A program made the translations under genes and the position numbers. From Candidatus Palauibacter soopunensis (lineage in GTDB: Bacteria > Gemmatimonadota > Gemmatimonadetes > Palauibacterales > Palauibacteraceae), in assembly GCF_947581735.1 (NCBI RefSeq), contig NZ_CANPVT010000008.1:310001-374000 (forward strand): 64,000 nt of DNA, given 5' to 3'. This document shows, one piece after another, positions 50,517-60,093 of this stretch. The notes under the pieces are model-generated. The model had not been told where the DNA came from and ran no database searches. It was given only the letters and a program-made list of their open reading frames with translations. The stretch's first letter is position 1, and each line of letters opens with the position of its first letter.

Positions 50517-51200
50517 CTACCGGCCGCCCTCGACGTTCTGAAGGTCTTCGAGCAGGTCGAGCAGCTTCTCGAGCCGCTCCTTGAGCTTGTCCCGGTCGAG
50601 GTTGGCATCGACGTCCAACTGGACCTCCGCCTCGTGCAGCGCGGACCCCGCCTCCGCGGCTTTCAGGGAGAACGTCTCCCCGTGTCGCGCGGCGCGCAGC
50701 CTGACATCCCCCTCGGACGACCCGGCCGGGGCCGTCACGGTCCGGTCGATCCAGAATCCCGCGTCTCGCGCCCGTACCGGATTTCGCGCGGCGATGCGCA
50801 TCGCACCGAGTCCCTCCACCCGCGCGACCCGCGCGCCGGCCACATTGGATCTCGCGTCCATCCGGATCGTGATGCGGCCGTTGTCGAAGATGGCCACGTC
50901 GGCTTGGCCGTGGGCGGCGCGGTGCCCGAGGCGGTCCAGCCACGCCGCGATGGCGCGCTCGACGCCTCCGTTGATCCGCCCGGCGGTGTGTGCCGTCCGG
51001 CGCAATTGCTCCGCTGCAAACCGGGGCGCGCGGGTCGGACCCGGCGGATCCGCCCGTTCGATGAGGTTCGCGATCCCCTCCAGGGTCGCCGTACTCGCCT
51101 TCGCCGGCCCGGGCAGGCTCGTGAGGTGGGAAAGGGCGGCCCAGACGCAGATCGCGAGGGCCCAGAGGGTGAAGGCGGCGGCGACTCTTCGAATGAACAT
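50517..51200 (-). CDS. Membrane-anchored protein of unknown function
   Basis: The 227-residue protein has one N-terminal hydrophobic segment (MFIRRVAAAFTLWALAICVW), either a signal anchor or signal peptide. A helical part follows (about 40-90, LEGIANLIERADP, RFAAEQLRRTAHTAGRINGG), then a beta-rich part (ADVAIFDNGRITIRMDARSN) and a final charged helix (LDRDKLKERLEKLLDLLEDL). I recognise no family. ATG at 51200 and GTG at 51203 are both possible starts; GGAG lies upstream. It follows the DUF4153 gene on the same strand after 138 bp, which include a CGGATC-CT-GATCCG inverted repeat at 51279-51292. Confidence 0.7.
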   Translation of the reverse strand: MFIRRVAAAFTLWALAICVWAALSHLTSLPGPAKASTATLEGIANLIERADPPGPTRAPRFAAEQLRRTAHTAGRINGGVERAIAAWLDRLGHRAAHGQADVAIFDNGRITIRMDARSNVAGARVARVEGLGAMRIAARNPVRARDAGFWIDRTVTAPAGSSEGDVRLRAARHGETFSLKAAEAGSALHEAEVQLDVDANLDRDKLKERLEKLLDLLEDLQNVEGGR

Positions 51201-51338
51201 CACGGCGGCTCCAGGGAGGAGGTCGAGTGTCCTTCTGACATACGCTCGGGCGCGCGGTCAGGTTCCAACCCATACGACCGGATCCTGATCCGAAAGGTTG
51301 TCCGTCGCCGTCGCTGGCCGGCGGACCGCGGCAGACCC

Positions 51339-53165
51339 CTAGGGTGGGGGAGCCTCGCCGCTCGTGAGGAGCAGCGTACCGGTCACGCGGGTGAGCCGCA
51401 GCTCCCCGTCGCTGTCGCGGAGCCGCAGCAGCGTGACCTGGATGCGGGCCGTCACGTCCGTCCCGGTGATGTCGAGTCGAAGGGAGTCCGGCGGCAGTTG
51501 CACTCTTCCGGGCGCCGTCGTGGTCCCGAAGCGTCCGGCGCGCGCGATGAGTTCGGCGAACGAGACCGTGGCGAGTTCGTCTCCGCCGAGCCGGATTGTC
51601 GTCCCGAGGCTGTCCGCGGCGGCCTCGAAGGTGAGGGAGTCGCCCTCGAACGGGTAGCGTCCCCCCAGGAGGTTCCGCTCGAAGACGGCCCGGTCGAAGC
51701 CGGACACGTCGACGGCCGCGTTTCGGCCCCCGGGAGGCGAGATGTCGACGAACCCGAAGGGGTCCGCGAGCAGTCCCTCCGAGGGCACGAGCCCGAGGTG
51801 GTCGGCGATGAGCGTCGCCCGGCGTCCGGCCTCCGCGACCCTCAACGAGGCCGCCATTCCATCTCCGATCGTATCCACCGTCGCTACGCCGTCCTCGAAC
51901 CACTCGTCGATGGCGGACGTCCCGTGCCACGAAATCAGGTAGAGCAGGACATCGTTGATCTGCTGCCAGTCCTCGGGCGGGATCTCGATGGAGGCCGGCG
52001 AGATGCGGCCATCCGCCAGGACTCCGTGCGTCGAGAGCAGATCCTCGATCCGGCCCACCTGGCTCCGCTCGGCCACGGCGTAGGCGGACCAGGGGCCGAC
52101 GAAAGTGACCGCGCCGATGACGGCCAGCGTCAGCGGAATCCCCTTGATCTCGCGCGACCGCGTCACCGTGTAGAAAAGGGCGGCTCCCGCCAGCCAGACG
52201 CCGAGGAGGAGCAGGAGATACCGGCGCTCGGTGATCCCGTATTGCTCGATGCGCTGCCCGATGGCGAGCAGGAGCATGACGATGGACGGGATGATGAGAA
52301 TCCAGAAGATGCGGGCGTATGTGTCGATCCACGCGTGGCCTTCCCGTCCGCGCCGGGGATGCACGAGGAGGAGCGACAGGATGCCGAAGGCGGCGAGGGC
52401 GGAGACGAGAAGTCCGATCCACCCGCTGGGCCACGTCGTCGTGATGACGACGCGCCCGAGGTAGGCGGTGAGGATGATCAGGTATACGGCGACGAGCGGG
52501 AGGAGCACGTACTGCGCGAAGACGCGCAGACCCGCGGGGTAGTCGTCGCGGCGTTCCAGTTGCTCGAAATCGTCCGGCACGCCCGCGAGCACGAACCACG
52601 TCTGGAAGACGAATCCGAGGAAGAAGAAGAGCCGGCCGTAGTTCTCATCGGCGATGTTGATGTTGAAGAGGTTCTCGATGCCGAACATGGCGATGGAGAG
52701 TCCGCCGAAGAGGACACCCGTGTAGATCGCCCCGAGGCCGAACCGGAAGAAAAGCGTGCGGTTGAAGTGCCAGAAGCCGTTCGGCTCGCGGACGCCGAGA
52801 TAGGCGATGAAGGCGACGAGCAGATGCAGGGTCGCCGTCAGGTGAAAATGGCGGAGGCCGGCGATGTTCTCGCCCCAGTTCGGCCACTGCCAGTAGTAGA
52901 GGGCGAGCACCGCCACGCCGAGTCCGCGCAGCGCCCAGTGCCGCGGCCACGGGAGCTTCCACCGCTCCGCGAACAGGGTGAGTCCGGTCAGCAGCGGCAG
53001 GCCGAGACTGGCCGTGGCTACGAGGCGCAGCTCGAGCGCCGTTTCCGCGTTGATCGCCCGCATCGCGGCGATAGCGGCGACGACCGCGCAGGTCAGAACG
53101 ACCGGGAACCGCCGCGCCGTGACCCACGCCGCCGCCGCGAGCCGCTCGACCGAAGGGAGCCTCAA
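51339..53165 (-). CDS. DUF4153-family multi-pass membrane protein
   Basis: The 608-residue protein has about eleven membrane segments in the first 380 residues (LTCAVVAAIAAMRAI, FGLGAIYTGVLFGGLSIAMF, YLIILTAYLGRVVITTTWPS) and a soluble C-terminal part of about 200 residues. Phrases such as ENLFNINIADENYGRLFFFL and RYLLLLLGVWLAGAALFYTV match the DUF4153 family, whose function is unknown. The start is inferred: TTG at 53165 overlaps the aminotransferase stop (TTGA), immediately before the first helix; upstream frame extends into the neighbouring gene. Translation is thus likely coupled to the aminotransferase gene. Confidence 0.82.
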   Translation of the reverse strand: MRLPSVERLAAAAWVTARRFPVVLTCAVVAAIAAMRAINAETALELRLVATASLGLPLLTGLTLFAERWKLPWPRHWALRGLGVAVLALYYWQWPNWGENIAGLRHFHLTATLHLLVAFIAYLGVREPNGFWHFNRTLFFRFGLGAIYTGVLFGGLSIAMFGIENLFNINIADENYGRLFFFLGFVFQTWFVLAGVPDDFEQLERRDDYPAGLRVFAQYVLLPLVAVYLIILTAYLGRVVITTTWPSGWIGLLVSALAAFGILSLLLVHPRRGREGHAWIDTYARIFWILIIPSIVMLLLAIGQRIEQYGITERRYLLLLLGVWLAGAALFYTVTRSREIKGIPLTLAVIGAVTFVGPWSAYAVAERSQVGRIEDLLSTHGVLADGRISPASIEIPPEDWQQINDVLLYLISWHGTSAIDEWFEDGVATVDTIGDGMAASLRVAEAGRRATLIADHLGLVPSEGLLADPFGFVDISPPGGRNAAVDVSGFDRAVFERNLLGGRYPFEGDSLTFEAAADSLGTTIRLGGDELATVSFAELIARAGRFGTTTAPGRVQLPPDSLRLDITGTDVTARIQVTLLRLRDSDGELRLTRVTGTLLLTSGEAPPP

Positions 53166-54328
53166 ACCCGGGCTCTGATCGTCACGAGCCGCTCGGCGGC
53201 CTGCTCGAGCAACGCCTCCGTCTTGCAGAACGCGAACCGCACGAGCTTGCGCCCATCCTCCGGGTTGTGGAAGAAACTGGATCCGGGGACGGGAGCCACG
53301 CCCACCGTGCGCGTGAGCCAGAACGCGAATTCGTCGTCCGGCAGATCCGAGAGATCCGAGAAGTCCGCGAGGACGTAGTACGCGCCTTCCGGCTCGAGGC
53401 ATTGGAACCCGGCTTCGATGAGCGCGGGATAGAAGAGGTCCCGTTTCGCGCCGTACACATCGGCGAGCCCCTCATAGTAGGACGGCGGAAGCATCTCGAG
53501 GCCGGTGGCCACGCCTTCCTGAAGGGGCGCGGCGGCTCCCACGGTGAGGAAGTCGTGGACCTTGCGGATGGCGTCCGACAACTCCGGGTGCGCCACGATC
53601 GTCCCCATCCTCCAACCGGTGACCGCGAACGTCTTCGAGGCGGCGCTGATCGTGATCGTCCGGTCCCGCATGCCGGGAAGCGTTGCCATCGGAATGTGCC
53701 GCGCGCCGTCGTAGAGGATGTGCTCGTAGACCTCGTCCGTGATCGCGTACGCGTCGAACTCCTGGCACAGGATCGCGATCTTCTCGAGTTCGTCTCGCCT
53801 GAACACGCGGCCCGTGGGGTTGTTCGGGGTGTTCACGATGATCGCGCGCGTCCGGTCGCTGAACGCCGCCCGCAGGCGGTCGAAGTCGATCTGCCACTCC
53901 GCGGTCAGCGGCACGAACACGGGCGTCGCGTCGCAGAGCGTGGTGTCCGGGCCGTAGTTCTCGTAGAACGGCTCGAAGACGATGACTTCCTCCCCCGGGT
54001 CTACGACCGCGAGGAGCACCGCCATCATCGCCTCGGTCGCTCCGCACGTGATCGTGAGGTGCGCCTCCGGATCGACGTCGAGCCCGTACCAGTCGCGATA
54101 GCTCGCGGCGAGCGCGTCCCGGTACCGTTTCGCGCCCCATGTGATCGCGTACTGGTTCACATCGTCGTAGATCGCGCGCGCGGCGCCGATCTTCAACGTG
54201 TCGGGCGACTCGAAGTCGGGGAAACCCTGCGACAGGTTGATGGCCCCGTGTTCGTTCGAGAGCCGGGTCATCATCCGAATCACGGATTCCGTGAAGCCGT
54301 GCGTACGCCGGGCGGTGTGGATCTTCAT
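53162..54328 (-). CDS. PLP-dependent class I/II aminotransferase
   Basis: The 388-residue fold-type I enzyme shows NLSQGFPDFESPDTLKIGAA, NTPNNPTGRVFRRDELEKIA (167-186), TDEVYEHILYDG with Asp198 and the PLP lysine in SAASKTFAVTGWRMG (Lys232). The SQGFPDF form is typical of the kynurenine/methionine aminotransferase branch (KAT, MtnE or YbdL-like). It transfers an amino group between amino acids and 2-oxo acids in the cytoplasm. The ATG at 54328 overlaps the antiporter stop (ATGA), and its own stop overlaps the DUF4153 start, so four genes from 57188 down form one coupled unit. Exact substrate is open. Confidence 0.93.
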   Translation of the reverse strand: MKIHTARRTHGFTESVIRMMTRLSNEHGAINLSQGFPDFESPDTLKIGAARAIYDDVNQYAITWGAKRYRDALAASYRDWYGLDVDPEAHLTITCGATEAMMAVLLAVVDPGEEVIVFEPFYENYGPDTTLCDATPVFVPLTAEWQIDFDRLRAAFSDRTRAIIVNTPNNPTGRVFRRDELEKIAILCQEFDAYAITDEVYEHILYDGARHIPMATLPGMRDRTITISAASKTFAVTGWRMGTIVAHPELSDAIRKVHDFLTVGAAAPLQEGVATGLEMLPPSYYEGLADVYGAKRDLFYPALIEAGFQCLEPEGAYYVLADFSDLSDLPDDEFAFWLTRTVGVAPVPGSSFFHNPEDGRKLVRFAFCKTEALLEQAAERLVTIRARV

Positions 54329-56280
54329 CGACCCGAATCTGGCCCCTCGACGGGAGGTGTGCCACCGGTCCCGGGAGTGTCTTCCTCCGCCGTCTCCCCG
54401 CCGCCTTCCGCGCCCTCGACATCCGGGCGGCGGAATCCGGCCCGTGCGAGCCGCGGCTCCACGAGTTCCGCCTGCGCGCGCAGCCAGCCGAACCAGACGA
54501 CGTCGCCGGGCTTCAGCGTCGTGCCGCTCGACACCGGCTGTTCCCGCTTGCCGCGGCGATGGACGAGAGCGAGGGCGGGGAACCGGCGGTCGGCGAGCAC
54601 GTCGATCTGGGGGATGCGCAGCCCGGCGAGGCCCTCGAAGACCAGAGGTTCGATCTCCACGCGATCTCGCCGGAACTCGTGCGCCCAGCGCTCGTGGTCC
54701 AGCCCGAGCCCGAACAGCACCGACGCGCCGCTCTCGTCGACCTGCTCGGGTTCGACGCCCGGCGTGAGCGGATCGATGGCCACGAGGCGGCTCACGCCCG
54801 GGCAGCTCTCCTCGACCCGCTTGGCGATGAGCAGGTTCACGCCTTCGTTCGGCGTGAGAGCGACGAGGGCGCGGCGCGATTCGACCCCGGCCTTCAGGAG
54901 CGCGCGTGGATCGTTCGCGTTACCGAGCACGACGCGAAAACCGTCGCCCTCCGCCACCCCCGCCTCCGTCGGGTTCGTGTCGATGAGGACGATGGGTGCA
55001 TCCCCGCTGCGGGCGGCGCGCAGGGTTCGGGCGAGCGCGCGTCCGATGGGATTCGCCCCGACGACCGCGAACCCGTAGTTGGACGGTTTCCGTACCCCCA
55101 GCAGGCGCGCCATGAGCCCGCCCGTCCCGCCGAGGACGACGACGGTGACCGCGATGACGAGGAAGACCATCGCTCGCAGCTCGTTGCCTTCCGCCTCCAT
55201 CCCGCTGTGTGCGAGTTCCGCCGCGAACAGCGAGGAGACGGCGAAGGCGACAATCCCGCGCGGAGCCAGCCAGGCCAGGAACGCCTGCTCGTTGCGGCTC
55301 AGGCCGGCGCCCCAGGTACAGAGGAGAACGCAGAGGGGACGGACGACGGCGACGAGGACGATCACCGTCACGATCCCGCCCGCCCCCAGCGCGCGCACGT
55401 CGCCGAGGTCCACCGCCGCCGACAGGAGGACGAAGAGGAGTCCCACGAGCAGAAATGTGAGTTGCTCCTTGAACTCGACGAGTTCGCGCGCGTGCCGGGG
55501 CCCCATGTTGCCGACGACGAGGCCGGCGATGGCGACGGTCATGATGCCGCTCTCCGGCAGGATGGCGTGCGAACCCTGGTAGAGCGCGAGGACGCATGCG
55601 AGCGTGAAGATGTTCCGGAGATCGGAAGGAACCGCGCGCCGCATCCTCAGCAGTCCGCCGATGATGAACCCTCCCGCCACGCCGATGACGGAGCCGAGGC
55701 CCAGGCGCGTGATGAGGCCGAGGAAGCCGGCCCCCACGTCCCCCGCCGTAGACGCGAGCGCCAGTTCGAACGCGACGACCGCGAGGATCGCCCCGACCGG
55801 ATCGATGAGCACGCCTTCCGCCTCGAGGATCGTCCGCAGGTTGTTTCGCAGGCGAATCCGCCGCGTGAGCGGGTTGATCACGGTCGGGCCCGTGACCGAG
55901 ACGAGCGCCCCGAACAGCAGGGCGATGCGGAGGCTCCAGCCCAGCGCGAGCATCGCCGTGACGGTGGCCCCGGCGATCGTGACCAGCGCGCCGACCGTGA
56001 TCAGTCGGCGGATCGTCAGCGCCTCGCGCCGCAGCCGGTCGAGGTTGAGTTGCAGCGCGCCCTCGAAAAGGATCACCGCGACCGCCAGACCGACGATGGG
56101 ATTGAGGCCTTCGCCCAGCGTGCCGGGCCGCACGATGTTCGCGAACTCGGGCCCGAGGAGGATGCCGGCCGCGAGCAGGAAGAGGATACCGGGAATGCGC
56201 GCGTGCCGCGCCAGCGACTGCGCTACGACGCCCGCCGTGATGGCGAGGGCGAAGGTGAGCGCCGGATCCTGGAGGTTCAC
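54325..56280 (-). CDS. CPA1-type sodium/proton antiporter with TrkA-N and TrkA-C domains
   Basis: The 651-residue protein has about twelve membrane helices (ARIPGILFLLAAGILLGPEF, ALVSVTGPTVINPLTRRIRL, IMTVAIAGLVVGNMGP) followed by a nucleotide-binding TrkA-N domain (about 400-510, YGFAVVGANPIGRALARTLR) and a TrkA-C-like segment (about 545-620). This is the layout of regulated NhaP/KefB-like cation/proton antiporters in the inner membrane. The start is GTG at 56280, overlapping the stop of the DUF3810 gene (GTGA); its own stop overlaps the aminotransferase start. It probably serves ion and pH homeostasis. Confidence 0.92.
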   Translation of the reverse strand: MNLQDPALTFALAITAGVVAQSLARHARIPGILFLLAAGILLGPEFANIVRPGTLGEGLNPIVGLAVAVILFEGALQLNLDRLRREALTIRRLITVGALVTIAGATVTAMLALGWSLRIALLFGALVSVTGPTVINPLTRRIRLRNNLRTILEAEGVLIDPVGAILAVVAFELALASTAGDVGAGFLGLITRLGLGSVIGVAGGFIIGGLLRMRRAVPSDLRNIFTLACVLALYQGSHAILPESGIMTVAIAGLVVGNMGPRHARELVEFKEQLTFLLVGLLFVLLSAAVDLGDVRALGAGGIVTVIVLVAVVRPLCVLLCTWGAGLSRNEQAFLAWLAPRGIVAFAVSSLFAAELAHSGMEAEGNELRAMVFLVIAVTVVVLGGTGGLMARLLGVRKPSNYGFAVVGANPIGRALARTLRAARSGDAPIVLIDTNPTEAGVAEGDGFRVVLGNANDPRALLKAGVESRRALVALTPNEGVNLLIAKRVEESCPGVSRLVAIDPLTPGVEPEQVDESGASVLFGLGLDHERWAHEFRRDRVEIEPLVFEGLAGLRIPQIDVLADRRFPALALVHRRGKREQPVSSGTTLKPGDVVWFGWLRAQAELVEPRLARAGFRRPDVEGAEGGGETAEEDTPGTGGTPPVEGPDSGR

Positions 56281-57188
56281 GCGGCGGCGGTGCGCTCGGT
56301 TGCGAGGAGGAAGTTCGTGAAGCCCTCGTCGTAGTCGGAGAGGCCGTTCTGCCCCGTGAGCTTCATGCGGGCGTTGTACGCATTCTTCATCATCGGACCC
56401 ACGACGCCGCTGACCGGACCCTCCGCCGGGTGGCGCACGGCGAAGGCGTCCTTCAACTCCTCCCGGAGGCCGAGGTCGTCGAGGAGGCCGTTGTACGCGG
56501 CGGCGTCCCGCTCCGCCAGCACCCAGAGCTGGCGGTCCAGGCGCTCGCAGTGGGCCGACTGCTCGAGGACGGGCTCATCCGAGCCCACGAGGGCGAGATA
56601 GCCGAGGATCTGCGCCTCGACTTCCTTCATGTATCCCTTGCGGTGGCAGAACTCGTGCGCGATCACATGGGGTTCGAAGACGCCTGTGCTCCTGAAGATC
56701 GCGACGTCCCCCGTCAGGGGGTCCGCCGCCCCGAGCGCGAAGGGGAAGACGATCTGCGCGAGCATGAACTCCCGGACCTGCGCACTCGTCTCCAGACGCT
56801 GGCCGGTGAGTTCCGCGAGGTAATCGGTGAGGCACAGGTCGACCTGTTTCGCCAGTTCCTTCCGCGGCGTATTCATCGGCACGTAGTTCGCGTTCAGCCG
56901 CTCCACGAGACTTTCGACATCGCGTCGCCGTTCCTCCTCCGATGCCGGGGGCGGGGAGAGCGGGTCAAAGCTGAAGGCATCCTCGAAGTCCACGCGGCGG
57001 GCGTCCGCACGAACCGCCCAGTCGATGAGCGCGCTGCCCGCGTACACGCTGAGCGCCGCCGCCTGCACCGCCCGCCCGGCCGGGCTCAGCCCGAAGAGGA
57101 TCCGGGCCGCCACCGGGGCGGCGAGGAGCAGATCGGAAGGCGCGACCGGGAGGTACGTCGCCAGGTTGGGGATGCGGAGTCTTTCCAT
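56277..57188 (-). CDS. DUF3810-type membrane-anchored zinc protease-like protein
   Basis: The 303-residue protein has N-terminal hydrophobic segments (SDLLLAAPVAARILFGL, AVQAAALSVYAGSALIDW) and a soluble domain with the zinc-protease motif HVIAHEFCHRKGYMKEVEAQ (HEFCH, 178-182; a downstream Glu as third ligand). Motif and layout match the DUF3810 family, whose substrate is unknown. Its ATG at 57188 lies just before the first helix; a longer upstream frame has no signal and runs antisense to the convergent barrel gene. It starts a tightly coupled unit with the antiporter and aminotransferase genes. It faces the outer-membrane gene at 57333 divergently. Confidence 0.82.
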   Translation of the reverse strand: MERLRIPNLATYLPVAPSDLLLAAPVAARILFGLSPAGRAVQAAALSVYAGSALIDWAVRADARRVDFEDAFSFDPLSPPPASEEERRRDVESLVERLNANYVPMNTPRKELAKQVDLCLTDYLAELTGQRLETSAQVREFMLAQIVFPFALGAADPLTGDVAIFRSTGVFEPHVIAHEFCHRKGYMKEVEAQILGYLALVGSDEPVLEQSAHCERLDRQLWVLAERDAAAYNGLLDDLGLREELKDAFAVRHPAEGPVSGVVGPMMKNAYNARMKLTGQNGLSDYDEGFTNFLLATERTAAA

Positions 57189-57332
57189 AGGTCCTCGTAC
57201 GGGGCTCGGTGGACGAAAGTTCGGGATCGACGGGCCGGGTGCAACCGTCCGCGCCCTGGCGGCGTCCCACTCCTGTCGAAGGACGGGAGGAGATCGAGAC
57301 CCATGGCGGGAATGGGAGACGGAGGAGGGCAC

Positions 57333-57842
57333 ATGCGTCGAAGCGGGCCGGGATCGCTCGTTGTTCTGTTCGGGCTCGTCCTGTTCGGGACGCCACTCGC
57401 CGCGCAGGAAGTCAAGGTCGGGGGCCAGGTCACCTTCGGCGACGACGCGGACTTCGGCATCGGCCCGCGCGTGCAGATGTCGCTGCCCTGGATCGCTCCC
57501 GGGATCCGGGTTGCCGGTTCCTTCGACTACTTCTTCCCCGACTCGGGGCTCGGCGACCCCGGCGGCGACTACGACTACCGCGAACTCAACTTCAACGTCC
57601 TCGGGGACCTCTCGTTCCGCGATGTGACGAACCTCGTCCCCTATGTCGGCGGCGGGGTGAACGTGGCGTGGGAGTCGGTCCCGGCGGACGGGTTGGAGGG
57701 TCCCGAAGAGCGGCTCTTCGGGATGAACGTCGTTGCGGGTTTTCGGTTTCCGCTCGACGGGTTCACGCCCTTCGTCGAGGCGAGGTACGAACTCGAGGGG
57801 GGACAGCAACTCCTCGTGGCCGGCGGCATCCTTCTGCCCTAG
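57333..57842 (+). CDS. Small outer-membrane beta-barrel protein
   Basis: The 169-residue protein has a signal peptide (MRRSGPGSLVVLFGLVLF … PLAAQE). Eight probable strands follow (VKVGGQVTFGDDADFGIGPR, RVAGSFDYFFPDSG, YVGGGVNVAWESV, FTPFVEARYELEGGQQLLVA). The ATG at 57333 is chosen for GGAGGAGGG just upstream; an earlier ATG at 57302 is in frame but adds a polar leader. The protein looks like the opacity-type outer-membrane family and its role is unknown. It converges on the Omp85-like gene with a hairpin between. Confidence 0.8.
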   Translation: MRRSGPGSLVVLFGLVLFGTPLAAQEVKVGGQVTFGDDADFGIGPRVQMSLPWIAPGIRVAGSFDYFFPDSGLGDPGGDYDYRELNFNVLGDLSFRDVTNLVPYVGGGVNVAWESVPADGLEGPEERLFGMNVVAGFRFPLDGFTPFVEARYELEGGQQLLVAGGILLP

Positions 57843-57848
57843 CTGCGT

Positions 57849-57865
57849 CCTTCCACCCTGGAAGG
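57849..57865. terminator. Hairpin between convergent outer-membrane protein genes
   Basis: CCTTCC and GGAAGG pair across ACCCT, 7 bp after one stop codon and 5 bp before the other. The stem is short and the following TCTGT is only weakly T-rich. Confidence 0.4.
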
Positions 57866-57869
57866 TCTG

Positions 57870-59555
57870 TCAGAATCGTAAGCCGCCGCCGGCGCTGAAG
57901 GCCCACCTCGATCTTTCGCTGTCGCCGATCCCTCCGCCGAAGCGGTAACCGATATTGAGGTTCGTTACCTGCGCGAAGGAAGAGAGCGGGGACCCTCCGA
58001 ATACGGTGACCCCGACGTTCCCGCCCAACCTCCGATCCTGGTCCGGATACCAGGCGCCTCCATAGTCGACGAACGCGCCTACGCCGAGCCCGAAAAGGTT
58101 GTAGAAGTTGTCCACCAGGTAGGAGCGATGTTCCAGCGTGGCGCGCAACGTGCGGGTGCCCACGAAAGCGTGGGGACCCCAGAGGCGCGGCAATACCTGG
58201 AAGCCGATGTCGTGCTCGGAGCCGGGACGGGGCGATTCCTGAATCCCCGCGGACGCTTGCAGGAACGTCGTATTCCGCTCCGTCTCCCGCACCGCCGCCG
58301 TTCCCGTGCCGAAGACGTAGCCGGAGTCGAGGCCCGCCGAGGTGAAAAGGCCGCCGCCGTCGAGCGCACCCTTGAGAATCGCCGGGCCCGCCCGCCTCCC
58401 GGACGACAGAAGAAGGCGCGTTCCGATGCCGGTCGATCGGTATCCCAGGCGTTCGTGCGCGAGCTTGACGGACACCCACACGCGGTCGCTGAGATCCTGG
58501 TCTTCCTCGGAGAATCCGTTGAAGCGTTCGACGCGCTCGAAACGGGCGCGCCGCCACTCGGCATATACGCCGATGAGTCCGTACACCGAGTCCGGCACGG
58601 TGGCGTCGAGGCTGTCCACGTTGATGCCGGGATGTTCGATCCGCAGGTGCTCTTCGTGCCGGACTTCAAGCGTTGCCCCGATGCGGAAGAACCCCCCTGG
58701 ATTCGCGACCGGTGCGATCGCCCCCGTCAGGCGGTGGATCTGGGCTCGCCGCCGCCACTCGATCGTCTGGAGGTCGTCGGGGCTGTGCCGCACATACTGC
58801 GGGATCCGCCCGCGGAAGTCCCGCCCCTCGTAGTAGAACGCCGAGCGGTCCGAGAGCGCGCGGAAGGGGTTCGACAGGTACCACGCGACGACGTCGCGGT
58901 CCGACAGGTTGAGCCACGTCGCGTTGGCCGCGAGCCGGGTGGAGGCCAGTCGATTCGACGTCAGCCGGAGGTCCATCCCGTCGCGGTCGGTTTCGCGGAC
59001 GTACCACACGCGCATGGCGTTTCCGCTGCCCGCGAGGTTGATCTCCGTGACCCCGAAGGTGCCGGTGAGCGTGCCGTCCGCCGCCAGCCGCCCCGTGAAG
59101 CGGGGCTGCAGGCTCCACGCGTCCCGCGTTCTCACGCTCAGCGCGAGTTTCCCGTCGACCCGCGTCGAATCCACCCGGACGCGGCGGAAGAGGCCGAGGC
59201 GGCGGAGGTTTCGTTCGCTCTCTGCAGCCAGGAGCGAGTCGTAGGGCGTCCCCGGCCCCAGGAGCAGTTCGCGGCGGATGACCCAGGGCTGCGTCGTCCC
59301 GTGCAATCCGTTGCCGAGCCGGTAGATGAAGTTTCTGGCGGCGGCGTCCTCCGGGAAGACGTCCTGCCGGCTGATGAGGATGGTGTCGATGGTGGCGCCC
59401 GCGCCGTCCGCCGTCCCGCGTGCGGATGAGGGTTCCTGAGCCCGCGCTGCGGATGTCTGAAGAAGCCCCAGCAGACACAGGAGCCGGACGACGTTCGCGC
59501 CCCGGAACGGAGCAGGGCGAGTCCCCCTTTCCGGGAGGGCCGCGGACGGAATCAT
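57870..59555 (-). CDS. Omp85-like outer-membrane protein (BamA/TamA-type) with POTRA-like N-terminus
   Basis: The 561-residue protein has a signal peptide ending TSAARAQE. An N-terminal POTRA-like region follows (about 50-150, WVIRRELLLGPGTPYDSLLA, SERNLRRLGLFRRVRVDSTR), then a long barrel region ending GIGDSERSRWAFSAGGGLRF with the aromatic C-terminal residue of outer-membrane proteins. VDYGGAWYPDQDRRLGGNVG is in the usual Omp85 C-terminal motif area. It is shorter than BamA, with probably one POTRA domain, so a role as a secretion or assembly accessory is more likely than as the essential BamA. It lies 28 bp after folK. ATG at 59555 and 59600 are both possible starts. Confidence 0.82.
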   Translation of the reverse strand: MIPSAALPERGTRPAPFRGANVVRLLCLLGLLQTSAARAQEPSSARGTADGAGATIDTILISRQDVFPEDAAARNFIYRLGNGLHGTTQPWVIRRELLLGPGTPYDSLLAAESERNLRRLGLFRRVRVDSTRVDGKLALSVRTRDAWSLQPRFTGRLAADGTLTGTFGVTEINLAGSGNAMRVWYVRETDRDGMDLRLTSNRLASTRLAANATWLNLSDRDVVAWYLSNPFRALSDRSAFYYEGRDFRGRIPQYVRHSPDDLQTIEWRRRAQIHRLTGAIAPVANPGGFFRIGATLEVRHEEHLRIEHPGINVDSLDATVPDSVYGLIGVYAEWRRARFERVERFNGFSEEDQDLSDRVWVSVKLAHERLGYRSTGIGTRLLLSSGRRAGPAILKGALDGGGLFTSAGLDSGYVFGTGTAAVRETERNTTFLQASAGIQESPRPGSEHDIGFQVLPRLWGPHAFVGTRTLRATLEHRSYLVDNFYNLFGLGVGAFVDYGGAWYPDQDRRLGGNVGVTVFGGSPLSSFAQVTNLNIGYRFGGGIGDSERSRWAFSAGGGLRF

Positions 59556-59583
59556 GGGGCGGGAAGGTACGGTTGCACCGCGT

Positions 59584-60093
59584 TCACGGCCACCGGACAT
59601 CGTCGCGTCTCGCGAGCCCCGGTTCGCCGCGGAAGCGGGCCGCGATCTCGCCCAGGGTGATTCCGAGGTCGGGATGCCGGAACTCCGGCGCCACATCCGC
59701 GAGGGGCACCGCCAGATGCGCCCTCGTCGGGATCTCCGGGTCGGGGAGGCGCAACTCCTCCTGGTCGACGACGAGACCCTGAACGGCGGCGATGTCGATG
59801 TCGATGGTCCGGGGAGCGTTGGGGTCCGCGGTCCGGACGCGTCCGAGGCGGCGCTCCAGTGGCCGGATGACGTCGAACTTCAGTTCTCCCGGGGAGAGGT
59901 GGGTCGTGATGCGCACGGCCGCGTTCAGGAAGCGGGGCATCCCGGGGTTCCCGACCGGGTCCGCTTCGTAGATCGGCGAGGCTCCCTCAATGCCCAGCAG
60001 TTCGTCGAGCGCCTCGAGGGCCGCCACGATATGCCGCTCCGGATCGATGTTCGAGCCCAGCGTGAGGAGAGTGGTCCGGGGGGAGCCGTTCAC
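59584..60093 (-). CDS. folK: 2-amino-4-hydroxy-6-hydroxymethyldihydropteridine pyrophosphokinase
   Basis: The 169-residue enzyme begins at GTG 60093 overlapping the folB stop (GTGA). It has the FolK opening TLLTLGSNIDPERHIVAALE, the mid-motif NAAVRITTHLSPGELKFDVI and the ATP/magnesium motif DPNAPRTIDIDIAAV. It transfers pyrophosphate from ATP to hydroxymethyldihydropterin, the step before dihydropteroate formation in folate synthesis. Neighbours folB and a FolM-like reductase on the same transcript support this role. Confidence 0.94.
   Translation of the reverse strand: MNGSPRTTLLTLGSNIDPERHIVAALEALDELLGIEGASPIYEADPVGNPGMPRFLNAAVRITTHLSPGELKFDVIRPLERRLGRVRTADPNAPRTIDIDIAAVQGLVVDQEELRLPDPEIPTRAHLAVPLADVAPEFRHPDLGITLGEIAARFRGEPGLARRDDVRWP

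Noticed and set aside
50289-53378. A 1029-codon plus-strand frame
   Set aside because: It lies antisense to three genes with membrane segments or signal peptides and coupled overlaps; its composition is typical of an antisense shadow.
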